Below are positions 1 through 6,318 of a stretch of 17,569 nt of DNA, piece by piece. The stretch comes from Oscillibacter sp. CAG:241 (GTDB lineage: Bacteria > Bacillota > Clostridia > Oscillospirales > Oscillospiraceae). The stretch covers positions 53,272 to 70,840 of the forward strand of contig FR884144.1 of NCBI GenBank assembly GCA_000435975.1, in the 5' to 3' direction. The translations under genes and the position numbers were made by a program. Within the stretch, counting starts at the first letter, position 1. Every line of letters begins with the position of its first letter. The notes under the pieces were generated by a model. The model made no database searches, had not been told where the DNA came from, and saw only the letters and a program-made list of their open reading frames with translations.

Positions 1-1026
1 CTGGAGTCCCTGCGGCAGGGGCTGGGGGAGGTAGCCGTGGACAAGGCCGTCACCGGTCTGCTGGCCGCCGGGGAGCGTCCCCGGGCTCCCGGCATGAAGT
101 ACCGTCATTACGCTCCGCATGCCCCGGTAACGGTAGTCACCGGGGAACCGGAGCGCAGTGCCCGCCGCATCCAGGGGTTGCTGTCGGATACAGCGGGGGT
201 TATCTGCTTCGACGAATATGCCCCTCTTTTCCCGGGGCACATCATCCACAAGCTGGGCCCGGCAGCGGACAAATCCGCCCAGGCCCGCCATGTATTTGAC
301 GCCCTGCGTACCTTTGACGGCACGGACGTCACCGAGATCTTCGCCCAGTGCCCCGACGATGGCGGCCTGGGGCTGGCGGTGGCCAACCGGCTGAAAAAGG
401 CAGCGGGCTTCCACCTGATCGACGCCGACCGCCCGCTGATCGTGGGCCTCACCGGCGGCACCGGCGCGGGAAAGACCAGCGCCCTGGCGGCGCTGGAGGA
501 TCTGGGCGGCACGGTGCTGGACTGCGACGCCGTGTACCACCAGATGCTCCGCACGGACCCCGCCCTGCGGGAGGCTATCACCGCCGCCTTCGGCCCGGTG
601 TTTTGCCCCGACGGCAGCCTGGACCGGCAAAAGCTGGGGACCCTGGTGTTCTCCGACCACGCCGCTCTGGACCGGCTCAACGCCATCGTGTACGAATATC
701 TGCCGCCGGAGCTGCTGCGCCGGGCCCAGGGTCACACCCTGGTGGGCCTGGACGCCATCAGCCTGATGGAAAGCGGACTGGGCCGTCTGTGCGCCTGCAC
801 CGTGGCGGTGCTGGCTCCGGCGGAGGACCGGGTCCGCCGCATCATGGCCCGGGACGGCATCAGCGAGGACTATGCCCGCCTGCGGATCTCCGCCCAGCAG
901 CCCGATGTCTTTTACCGGGAGCGCTGCTCCCATATCCTGGAAAACAACTGTGCCACCCCAGCACAGTTCCGGGACCAAGCACGGATTTTCTTCCGGAGCA
1001 TGCTCCGGGAAATCGAACATCTATAA
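1..1026 (+). CDS. Sua5 C-terminal region fused to dephospho-CoA kinase (CoaE), 5'-partial
   Basis: The reading frame is open from base 1, so the gene starts upstream of the window; the GTG at 37 is only the first possible start inside it. Numbering from that GTG, residues 18-28 (APGMKYRHYAP) match the linker motif after the YrdC domain of Sua5-type threonylcarbamoyl-AMP synthases. Residues about 30-130, ending with GLGLAVANRLKKAAG, look like the Sua5 domain. From residue 133 a CoaE-like domain of about 197 residues follows: P-loop GLTGGTGAGKT (137-147), DCD (162-164), RRIMARD, and a late ENN. CoaE phosphorylates dephospho-CoA in the last step of CoA synthesis; Sua5 makes threonylcarbamoyl-AMP for tRNA t6A37. 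The usual CoaE HP pair after LNA is replaced (LNAIVYEYL). The next gene starts 15 bases downstream, so the two are probably co-transcribed. The domain calls are firm; the activity of the kinase domain is less sure. Confidence 0.85.
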   Translation: MESLRQGLGEVAVDKAVTGLLAAGERPRAPGMKYRHYAPHAPVTVVTGEPERSARRIQGLLSDTAGVICFDEYAPLFPGHIIHKLGPAADKSAQARHVFDALRTFDGTDVTEIFAQCPDDGGLGLAVANRLKKAAGFHLIDADRPLIVGLTGGTGAGKTSALAALEDLGGTVLDCDAVYHQMLRTDPALREAITAAFGPVFCPDGSLDRQKLGTLVFSDHAALDRLNAIVYEYLPPELLRRAQGHTLVGLDAISLMESGLGRLCACTVAVLAPAEDRVRRIMARDGISEDYARLRISAQQPDVFYRERCSHILENNCATPAQFRDQARIFFRSMLREIEHL

Positions 1027-1041
1027 GGAGGAAACAAAACC

Positions 1042-2433
1042 ATGACAGACGAAATGAAGGCCAAGCGCGAAAAGCTGTTCTCCGCCGCCAAAAACGGCTA
1101 TGACCTGGTGGACCAGGCTGCCCTGGAAGCCATGGAGGCCTATTGCGAGACCTACAAGCAGTATCTGGACAACGGCAAGACCGAGCGGGAGTGCACCGAC
1201 TACACCATCCAGCTGGCCCAGGCCCAGGGCTTCGTCCCCTATCAGCGGGGCATGGAGCTCAAGCCCGGCGACAAGGTATATCGCAGCAATCGCGGCAAGA
1301 GCGTGATGCTGGTGAAAATCGGCCGCCAGGACCTGTCCCACGGCGCGCAGATCGTGGCCTCTCACATCGACTCTCCCCGTCTGGACTTCAAGCCCCATCC
1401 CCTGTATGAGGACAGCGAGCTGGCCTACGGCAAGACCCACTATTACGGCGGCATCCGCAAGTACCAGTGGGTGGCCATCCCCCTGGAGCTGCGGGGCGTG
1501 GTGGTCCTGCGGGACGGCACCGTGGTGAAGGTGGTTCTGGGCCAGGGCAACGAGCCCAAGTTCGTGATTACCGACCTGCTGCCCCACCTGGGTGCGGAGC
1601 AGGGCAAAAAGCCCCTCAGCGAGGCCATTCCCGGCGAGAATCTGAACATTCTCATGGGCAGCCGCCCCCTGGGCGAGGACGGTGACAGCGACCGCGTGAA
1701 GCTGCGGGTGCTGGACCTGCTCCACGAGAAATACGGCATCTGCGAGGATGACTTCACCTCCGCCGAGCTGGAGGTGGTCCCCGCCTTCAACGCCACGGAT
1801 CTGGGCCTGGACCGCAGCCTCATCGGCGCCTACGGACACGACGACCGGGTGTGCAGCTATGCCGCACTGAAGGGCCTGTTTGACATCGACGTTCCCGAAA
1901 AGACCGCCGTGTGCATGCTGGCCGACAAGGAGGAGATCGGCTCCATGGGCGTCACCGGTATGCAGTCCGCCTTCTTCGACACCTTCATGGAGGACCTGTG
2001 CGACGGGCAGGGCGTCAGCCTGCGGGTGTGCTACGAGAGCTCCTTCTGCCTGTCCTCCGACGTTACCGCCGCCTTCGACCCCAATTTTGCCGAGGTGTAT
2101 GAAAAGCGCAACGAATCCCGGGTGAACTACGGCCTGGGCATCTGCAAGTATACCGGCGCCCGGGGTAAGAGCGGCTCCTCCGATGCCGGGGCCGAGACCG
2201 TGGCCTATGTCCGCCGCGTGCTGGACGAGGCCGGCGTGGTGTGGCAGATCGGCGAGATGGGCAAGATCGACGTGGGCGGCGGCGGCACCGTGGCCCAGTA
2301 TATGGCCAACCGCAACATCGACACCATCGACGCAGGCGTCCCCGTGCTGAGTATGCACTCCCCCTTCGAAACCGTGGGCAAGCTGGACTGCTACATGAAC
2401 TACCTGGGCTGCAAGGCCGTTTACAACGCGTAA
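1042..2433 (+). CDS. M18 family aminopeptidase (aspartyl aminopeptidase-like)
   Basis: This 463-residue protein is full length for the M18 family of cytosolic, dinuclear zinc aminopeptidases, which remove N-terminal residues, often acidic ones. The expected metal ligands are visible: H108 in ASHIDSPRLDFKP, D267 in YGHDDR, the E297/E298 pair in DKEEIGS, D340 in SSDVTAAFDPN and H439 in MHSPFE. The glycine-rich segment VGGGGTVAQYMA (411-422) is typical of the family. The ATG at 1042 has an AAGGAGG site 10 bases upstream, which fixes the start. The gene lies 15 bases after the Sua5-CoaE fusion and ends just before a strong bidirectional terminator, so it closes that operon. The family is certain; the substrate preference is inferred. 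Confidence 0.95.
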   Translation: MTDEMKAKREKLFSAAKNGYDLVDQAALEAMEAYCETYKQYLDNGKTERECTDYTIQLAQAQGFVPYQRGMELKPGDKVYRSNRGKSVMLVKIGRQDLSHGAQIVASHIDSPRLDFKPHPLYEDSELAYGKTHYYGGIRKYQWVAIPLELRGVVVLRDGTVVKVVLGQGNEPKFVITDLLPHLGAEQGKKPLSEAIPGENLNILMGSRPLGEDGDSDRVKLRVLDLLHEKYGICEDDFTSAELEVVPAFNATDLGLDRSLIGAYGHDDRVCSYAALKGLFDIDVPEKTAVCMLADKEEIGSMGVTGMQSAFFDTFMEDLCDGQGVSLRVCYESSFCLSSDVTAAFDPNFAEVYEKRNESRVNYGLGICKYTGARGKSGSSDAGAETVAYVRRVLDEAGVVWQIGEMGKIDVGGGGTVAQYMANRNIDTIDAGVPVLSMHSPFETVGKLDCYMNYLGCKAVYNA

Positions 2434-2444
2434 CTCCCGTACAT

Positions 2445-2479
2445 AAAAATTGCGCTGCCCTTCCGGCAGCGCAATTTTT
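2445..2479. terminator. Bidirectional rho-independent terminator
   Basis: Perfect 15-base arms at 2445-2459 and 2465-2479 flank a 5-base loop. The stem has a GC core with A/T ends, so it gives a U-run on either strand. It sits between the convergent M18 peptidase gene and the small minus-strand operon, and overlaps the last two bases of the latter. Confidence 0.9.
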
Positions 2480-2798
2480 ATAGGATCAGCAGCAGCCCGA
2501 TGGCAATGAGGACCTCCTCGTCCGCCTTCTGCTGAAACAGAAAAAACAGGATCAGCAGCAACAGCAGATCTCCCGCATCCATGTCCCCCAGGTGCAGCTT
2601 TCCCAGCAGACGGTTCAGAAACTGCCGCTCCGGCGCCGGCGGCGGGACAGGCGGACGCTGCTCTGGCCCCGGCGGCGGCCCCGGTTCAGGCGGGGCATCC
2701 GGTCTGGGCGGGGGCGTTGGACGGGACGGCGGAGCCGTCTCCTGCTGGGGCACCCGGTCGTATACGCCGTTATCATTGCGGATATAGCGGTTATACAT
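2478..2798 (-). CDS. Small proline-rich protein with hydrophobic C-terminus, unknown function
   Basis: This 106-residue protein starts MYNRYIRNDNGVYDRV. Its middle is a proline-rich low-complexity linker (roughly residues 20-58), followed by a short charged segment and two very hydrophobic stretches, DLLLLLILFFLF and VLIAIGLLLIL, at the C-terminus. The frame runs five codons further upstream to a TTG, but the GGGAGGGG ribosome binding site lies inside those codons, so the ATG at 2798 is the better start. It begins two bases after the stop of the preceding gene and is surely co-transcribed with it. The C-terminus could be a membrane hairpin or an amphipathic assembly helix. I do not recognise the family and assign no function. 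Confidence 0.75.
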   Translation of the reverse strand: MYNRYIRNDNGVYDRVPQQETAPPSRPTPPPRPDAPPEPGPPPGPEQRPPVPPPAPERQFLNRLLGKLHLGDMDAGDLLLLLILFFLFQQKADEEVLIAIGLLLIL

Positions 2799-2800
2799 GG

Positions 2801-3172
2801 CTACCCCTCCCAATCCGCCAACAGCTTCTTCCCCACATGGATCAGCCGCGCCAGCCGTGCCGCCCGTTGGATTTTCCCTTGCTTTTCTTCCTTCAGGAAC
2901 GGGCGCAGGGCGTTGAGCAGCTGCATGGCGGCGCTGTTTTCCGTTCCCAGCTCCCCTGCCAGAGGCAGCAGCTTCCCCAGCAGCTTCGGGTCCAGGTCAC
3001 CCAGGGCCGCCCCCGGATCAGAAACCGGCGGCACCGGGGGCGGAGGGGGCGGAGGCGCCGCGGCCTTCTGCTCCCCCATAGCCCCGGACAGCTGCTGCGC
3101 CATCTGCATGACCTGGGCCATGCTGTTGGGGTCGGACAGCAGCGCGTTCAGTTTTTCCTCCAGCTCCGACAC
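2801..3172 (-). CDS. Small alanine/proline-rich helical protein, unknown function
   Basis: The protein has 123 residues. The N-terminal part (MSELEEKLNALLSDPNSMAQ onward, to about residue 36) looks like a helical segment rich in Met, Gln and Ala. A run of prolines (about 40-50) follows, then a second helical region (about 57-120) containing DPKLLGKLLPLAGEL and a basic stretch GKIQRAARLARLIHVGKKLL. No catalytic motif or membrane segment is evident. It is the middle gene of a three-gene minus-strand cluster: 16 bases separate it from the upstream gene and 2 bases from the downstream start. It shares the DP(N/A)xMAQVMQ-like style with the upstream 83-residue protein, suggesting related or interacting parts. 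The function is unknown. Confidence 0.8.
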   Translation of the reverse strand: MSELEEKLNALLSDPNSMAQVMQMAQQLSGAMGEQKAAAPPPPPPPVPPVSDPGAALGDLDPKLLGKLLPLAGELGTENSAAMQLLNALRPFLKEEKQGKIQRAARLARLIHVGKKLLADWEG

Positions 3173-3188
3173 CGCCGTCCCTCCTTCC

Positions 3189-3440
3189 CTATTTTTGCAG
3201 GCTCTCGCCGATACGCTGCACCAGGGCCGCCCCCCGTGGGCTGCTCATAATGCCCTGGAGCATCTGGCTCATGGCCGCAGCATCTCCCGCCGCAGCCTGG
3301 CGGACCGCCTGCTGCAAAGTCCGCCCCCCGTCGCTGCCGGACAGCAGCCGCAGCAGCATCTGTCCGTCCTGGGACTGCATTACCGCCTGCAAGGCCGCCG
3401 GGTCCCGCTTCAATCGCTCCATCATTTCCTTCTGGTCCAT
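3189..3440 (-). CDS. Small Gln/Met-rich helical protein, unknown function
   Basis: The protein is 83 residues long and begins MDQKEMMERLKRDPAALQAV. The frame is open for 38 more codons upstream, but that stretch runs into a terminator hairpin at 3512-3544 and reads as low-quality coding sequence. The ATG at 3440 is preceded by GGAGG at a 9-base spacing and is therefore chosen. The sequence is predicted to be mostly helical, with Met, Gln and Ala abundance and a glycine-rich turn (LLSGSDGGRT). There is no signal peptide, membrane segment or cysteine. It is the first gene of the three-gene minus-strand cluster. I do not recognise a named family. Confidence 0.75.
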   Translation of the reverse strand: MDQKEMMERLKRDPAALQAVMQSQDGQMLLRLLSGSDGGRTLQQAVRQAAAGDAAAMSQMLQGIMSSPRGAALVQRIGESLQK

Positions 3441-3471
3441 CAAAACGCCTCCATCCGTTGCTGCATAGGCC

Positions 3472-3498
3472 AATATATGTGCCCGGCACCCCAAACGT
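3472..3498 (-). promoter_or_regulatory. Possible sporulation-sigma (SigK/SigE-like) promoter
   Basis: Reading the minus strand, AC (3497-3498) is followed after 17 bases by CATATATT (3472-3479). This fits the loose SigK pattern AC-N16/17-CATA, though the usual final TA is absent. No TTGACA-like box lies at the right distance, and the cluster must be transcribed from this short gap because a terminator sits just upstream at 3512-3544. The match is short, so it is only a suggestion. Confidence 0.25.
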
Positions 3499-3511
3499 GC
3501 CTGTCTGCATA

Positions 3512-3544
3512 AAAAAGCACCGATGCCGCGCATCGGTGCTTTTT
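3512..3544. terminator. Rho-independent terminator (3' of the G5/3D gene)
   Basis: Perfect 14-base arms at 3512-3525 and 3531-3544 flank loop CCGCG. On the minus strand the stem is followed by a U-run (A-run 3511-3516 on the plus strand). It lies 25 bases past the stop of the G5/3D gene and separates that transcript from the three-gene cluster. Confidence 0.9.
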
Positions 3545-3569
3545 GCCGTTTCACGATTCTGTTGTTCCG

Positions 3570-4631
3570 TCAGTCCAGGACGTACACGGTGCAGTCCCGC
3601 CGGCCCCAGTCGCAGGCCTCGGAGAAGGTCTTGAACCACAGGTCGATCTTGTTGCCCTTGATGGCCGTGCCGCAGTCGGCAGCCGTGGCCATTCCGTAAT
3701 GCCAGGAGCCCTTCACCGTCTGAACGTACATCCGCGTGCCATAGGGGAACACGGATGTATCCACCGCAATATTGCCCACCGCCGTGGGGCGGCCGGAAGC
3801 CGTCCGGGTGCCGATGGAATAGGCGGTGGCGCTGCACACCAGCGTCCGGGAGAACGTCATGGTGTCGCCGGAGGCAAACAGCAGATAGCCGGAGCCGTCC
3901 CCGTTGCTGTGTACGGATACCAGCCGGTCGGACCGGTCCACGGATGTGACCCGGGTACCGTACTCCACAACCTCCTCCACCGCGCCGTCGGTGACGGTGT
4001 CCGTCAGCTCCGTGGATACCACGCAGCCCATGCGGTAGGTATCGGTGTAGGTGTTGGTAATGGTGCCGGGCACACCCTGCTGCATCACCCGCTCGGTGCC
4101 CTTGGCCAGGGTGTGGTTCACCACCCGGCGGCTGCTGTAGCCCACAGACAGCTGCACCGTCCGCTGGCGGGTCATCTCCGTCCGGAAATAGATGGACGGC
4201 GTGTCGCCGGTGAAGTCAATGAACACCATCTCGTCGTCGGCAGGCTCCATATGCAGCCGGTGGAGCAGATGGTCCACCGTTTCGCTGCGGGTCTGTACGG
4301 TGCGGGATTTCTCCCCGCTGGTGACGGTAATATCATGACCGTGCTGCAGCAGCAGCTGGGCCTCCCGTGCGTTATAATCCACCCGGGTCTCCAGAATACC
4401 GAAGCTCTTGTCCCGGCTGGGGCGGCCGGAGATGATCTCCGTCCTGCCGTCCTCGGTGAGCACCACATACACCCGGCGCGGCTGCACCGTATCGCCCATG
4501 CTCTTCACCGTCACCATGCTCAGCGCGGTCACGGCCACCATGACCAGCAGCAGCACCCGGCGGACCCGCCAGTGCTCCCGCATGGCCACGGCGGAAATGG
4601 CCCGCCAAACCCTGTTTTTCATGTCTTTCAT
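3570..4631 (-). CDS. YabE-like cell-wall protein with G5 and 3D domains
   Basis: The protein has 353 residues. A basic N-terminus is followed by a membrane segment at about 26-43 (LLLVMVAVTALSMVTV), so it is probably exported and membrane-anchored. A DUF348/ubiquitin-like part covers about 50-150, a G5 domain about 155-228 (ERVMQQGVPGTITNTY ... VEYGTR), and a C-terminal 3D domain 265-353. The three aspartates that name the 3D fold are visible: D291 (VDTSVFPYG), D319 (AADCGT) and D330 (KIDLWF). Proteins of this build are related to Rpf, YabE and YocH and act as muralytic enzymes on peptidoglycan. There is no lysozyme-like Rpf domain. ATGs at 4631 and 4622 are both near GGGAGGG; 4631 is chosen although its spacing is short. 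A strong sigma-A promoter lies at 4707-4735. Confidence 0.9.
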   Translation of the reverse strand: MKDMKNRVWRAISAVAMREHWRVRRVLLLVMVAVTALSMVTVKSMGDTVQPRRVYVVLTEDGRTEIISGRPSRDKSFGILETRVDYNAREAQLLLQHGHDITVTSGEKSRTVQTRSETVDHLLHRLHMEPADDEMVFIDFTGDTPSIYFRTEMTRQRTVQLSVGYSSRRVVNHTLAKGTERVMQQGVPGTITNTYTDTYRMGCVVSTELTDTVTDGAVEEVVEYGTRVTSVDRSDRLVSVHSNGDGSGYLLFASGDTMTFSRTLVCSATAYSIGTRTASGRPTAVGNIAVDTSVFPYGTRMYVQTVKGSWHYGMATAADCGTAIKGNKIDLWFKTFSEACDWGRRDCTVYVLD

Positions 4632-4673
4632 ATACCCTCCCAAGAGGTAGATTTCCGGTTCGTTTACCGGTTT

Positions 4674-4841
4674 GTAACTTTTGTTACTATTTTAAAATAT
4701 GGTAGGAGTATATCACTTATACCCACTTTTGTCAAGTTTTATGCTATTTCCTGAATTCTTAGCACCACCGGCACCGGATTTGAGTGGGTTCTGACACGCC
4801 CGGATCAGGGGATTACTGGTAAAAAAGTTACAGAAAGTTAC
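4674..4841. repeat. Three copies of the 8-mer AAAGTTAC in the divergent intergenic region
   Basis: AAAGTTAC occurs at 4824-4831 and 4834-4841 on the plus strand (period 10, one helical turn). It also occurs on the minus strand at 4674-4681, where it forms part of GTAAC-TTTT-GTTAC. The paired copies lie about 24 bases upstream of the rimM -35 box, and the single copy is just downstream of the start of the G5/3D transcript. A shared DNA-binding regulator is a reasonable inference. Confidence 0.45.
4707..4735 (-). promoter_or_regulatory. Sigma-A promoter of the G5/3D gene
   Basis: On the minus strand TTGACA (4730-4735) and TATACT (4707-4712) are separated by 17 bases. The predicted start near 4700 gives a leader of about 70 bases, which contains the GTAAC-TTTT-GTTAC palindrome (4674-4687). 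Confidence 0.85.
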
Positions 4842-4864
4842 GAATGGAAACAAAAATCGCACCG

Positions 4865-4893
4865 TTGAAAACAGGGTACAAATGTGGTATGAT
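4865..4893 (+). promoter_or_regulatory. Sigma-A promoter of rimM-trmD
   Basis: TTGAAA (4865-4870) and TATGAT (4888-4893) are separated by 17 bases. The predicted start near 4900 leaves only about 25 bases before the rimM ATG. This rules out the earlier in-frame ATG at 4844, which lies upstream of the promoter. Confidence 0.85.
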
Positions 4894-4924
4894 GGAGTCA
4901 CTTGTACAGCAAAGGAGAACGACT

Positions 4925-5431
4925 ATGCGGCCTGCATTCATCCCCGTGGGGCAGATCGTCAACGCCCACGGCATCCGGGGAGAGGTCAAGGTAAACCCCC
5001 ATGGCTTTGACCCGGAGTTTCTCACGGAATTTGACACCATTTATATAGACAATCAGCCGGTGAAGGTCCGCAGCGCCCGGGTCCATAAGTCCACGGTGCT
5101 GATGACCCTGCCCGGCGTGGACGATATGGACGCGGCCCTGGCTCTGAAGGGAAAGACCGTATCCATTCGCCGCACCGACGCCCACCTGCCCCAGGGGCAG
5201 TTTTTCGACCAGGAGCTGCTGGGGCTGCGGGTGATAGACTGCGCCACCGACCAGGAGATCGGCATCATTGATCGGGTCCTCACCTATCCCGCCCATAAAA
5301 TTTACCAGGTCCGCGGCCAGCGGGAGTATCTCATCCCGGCGGTGCCCGGCGTATTTATCGAGAGCACGGACCCTGACGCCGGAGAAATGCGGGTCCACAT
5401 GATGAAAGGATTGGCCACCGATGAGGATTGA
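4925..5431 (+). CDS. rimM: Ribosome maturation factor RimM
   Basis: The protein has 168 residues, the usual RimM length. It binds S19 and helps 16S rRNA processing and 30S head maturation. The N-terminal beta-barrel domain opens with FIPVGQIVNAHGIRGEVKV (residues 4-22), the family hallmark. The C-terminal PRC-barrel part includes FDQELLGLRVID (about residue 99) and QREYLIPAVPGVFIE. The start at 4925 has AAAGGAGAA upstream; the open frame extends to 4844, but that would add 27 unrelated residues and lies before the promoter. Its stop overlaps the trmD start by 11 bases. In many bacteria rimM sits between rpsP and trmD-rplS; here it has its own promoter and neither ribosomal gene is adjacent. 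Confidence 0.97.
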   Translation: MRPAFIPVGQIVNAHGIRGEVKVNPHGFDPEFLTEFDTIYIDNQPVKVRSARVHKSTVLMTLPGVDDMDAALALKGKTVSIRRTDAHLPQGQFFDQELLGLRVIDCATDQEIGIIDRVLTYPAHKIYQVRGQREYLIPAVPGVFIESTDPDAGEMRVHMMKGLATDED

Positions 5432-6200
5432 CATCATGACCCTGTTCCCCGACGCCATTGATGCCATGATGGGCCAGTCCATTATGGGCCGGGCCCAGGA
5501 CCGGGGCTATATCAAAATCGTCGCCCACCAGATCCGGGACTACACCACCAACAAGCAGATGCAGGTGGACGACTACCCCTACGGCGGGGGCCGGGGTGCT
5601 GTCATGCAGGCGGACCCTCTGTACCGCTGCTGGGAGCATATCTGCCAGGAGGCAGGCCATCGGGTCCACACCGTCTACATGTCGCCCTGCGGCCGGGTGT
5701 TTGACCAGCAGGTGGCCAAGGAGCTGAAGGCAAATTACGACCATCTGATCCTGGTCTGCGGCCACTATGAGGGCGTGGACCAGCGGTTCCTGGACGAGTG
5801 CGTGGATGAGGAAATTTCCATCGGCGACTTCGTCCTCACCGGCGGCGAGATCCCCGCCATGGCTGTGGCGGACTGTCTGTGCCGCATGGTTCCCGGCGTT
5901 CTGCCGGAGGAGAGCTGCTACACCGATGAGAGCCACTGGAACGGACTGCTGGAATATCCCCAGTATTCCCGCCCTGAGGTGTGGCACGGCCGGGCCGTCC
6001 CTCCGGTGCTGCTGTCCGGCCACCACGGCAACGTGGACGACTGGCGGAAGAAGGAAAGCTACAAACGCACCATGCGCCGCCGCCCGGACATGTTCGCCAA
6101 ATTCGACGAGAGCCAGCTCACCACCAAGCACGACCGCAAGATCCTGCAGCAGGCCAAGGAGGAGCTGCGGCAGGAGCAGGAATCCGCAGAGGATGCCTAA
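5421..6200 (+). CDS. trmD: tRNA (guanine-N1)-methyltransferase TrmD
   Basis: The protein has 259 residues, full length. TrmD methylates G37 of tRNAs reading CNN codons with S-adenosylmethionine and prevents +1 frameshifting. Seen are MRIDIMTLFP at the N-terminus, YPYGGGRGAVMQ (53-64), the knot motif GHYEGVDQR (114-122), IGDFVLTGGE (134-143), R155 in RMVPGVL, and D169 in CYTDESHWNGLLEYP, the last matching the catalytic aspartate region. The gene overlaps rimM by 11 bases, so translation is probably coupled. The C-terminal tail is charged and rich in Gln and Glu. A strong terminator follows, so the operon is rimM-trmD only. Confidence 0.98.
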   Translation: MRIDIMTLFPDAIDAMMGQSIMGRAQDRGYIKIVAHQIRDYTTNKQMQVDDYPYGGGRGAVMQADPLYRCWEHICQEAGHRVHTVYMSPCGRVFDQQVAKELKANYDHLILVCGHYEGVDQRFLDECVDEEISIGDFVLTGGEIPAMAVADCLCRMVPGVLPEESCYTDESHWNGLLEYPQYSRPEVWHGRAVPPVLLSGHHGNVDDWRKKESYKRTMRRRPDMFAKFDESQLTTKHDRKILQQAKEELRQEQESAEDA

Positions 6201-6233
6201 ACATCTTACTGCACAGCATAACAATGCGGCTAT

Positions 6234-6270
6234 AAAATGCACCCCGCTGTCTGACAGCGGGGTGCATTTT
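6234..6270. terminator. Bidirectional terminator between trmD and tsf
   Basis: Perfect 17-base arms at 6234-6250 and 6254-6270 flank loop CTG, with A- and T-rich ends on both sides. It serves the convergent trmD and tsf transcripts. Confidence 0.92.
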
Positions 6271-6318
6271 ATTTCTTCCTACGGAAGCTTATGCTGAATA
6301 AAGCGGGGCAGAACAGGC

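Noticed and set aside
1021..2358. Minus-strand open frame of 445 codons opposite the M18 gene
   Set aside because: It is an antisense shadow of a clear peptidase; the composition is low complexity (His, Gly, Ala, Val) with no family signal.
3441..3554. Upstream extension of the 83-residue gene
   Set aside because: It would run through a terminator stem, and the chosen ATG at 3440 has a good ribosome binding site.
3570..4631. Rpf (resuscitation-promoting factor) call for the G5/3D protein
   Set aside because: There is no lysozyme-like Rpf catalytic domain; only the DUF348-like, G5 and 3D parts are present.
4844..4924. 27-codon N-terminal extension of RimM
   Set aside because: The sigma-A promoter for the gene lies inside this stretch, and RimM proteins start at the chosen ATG.
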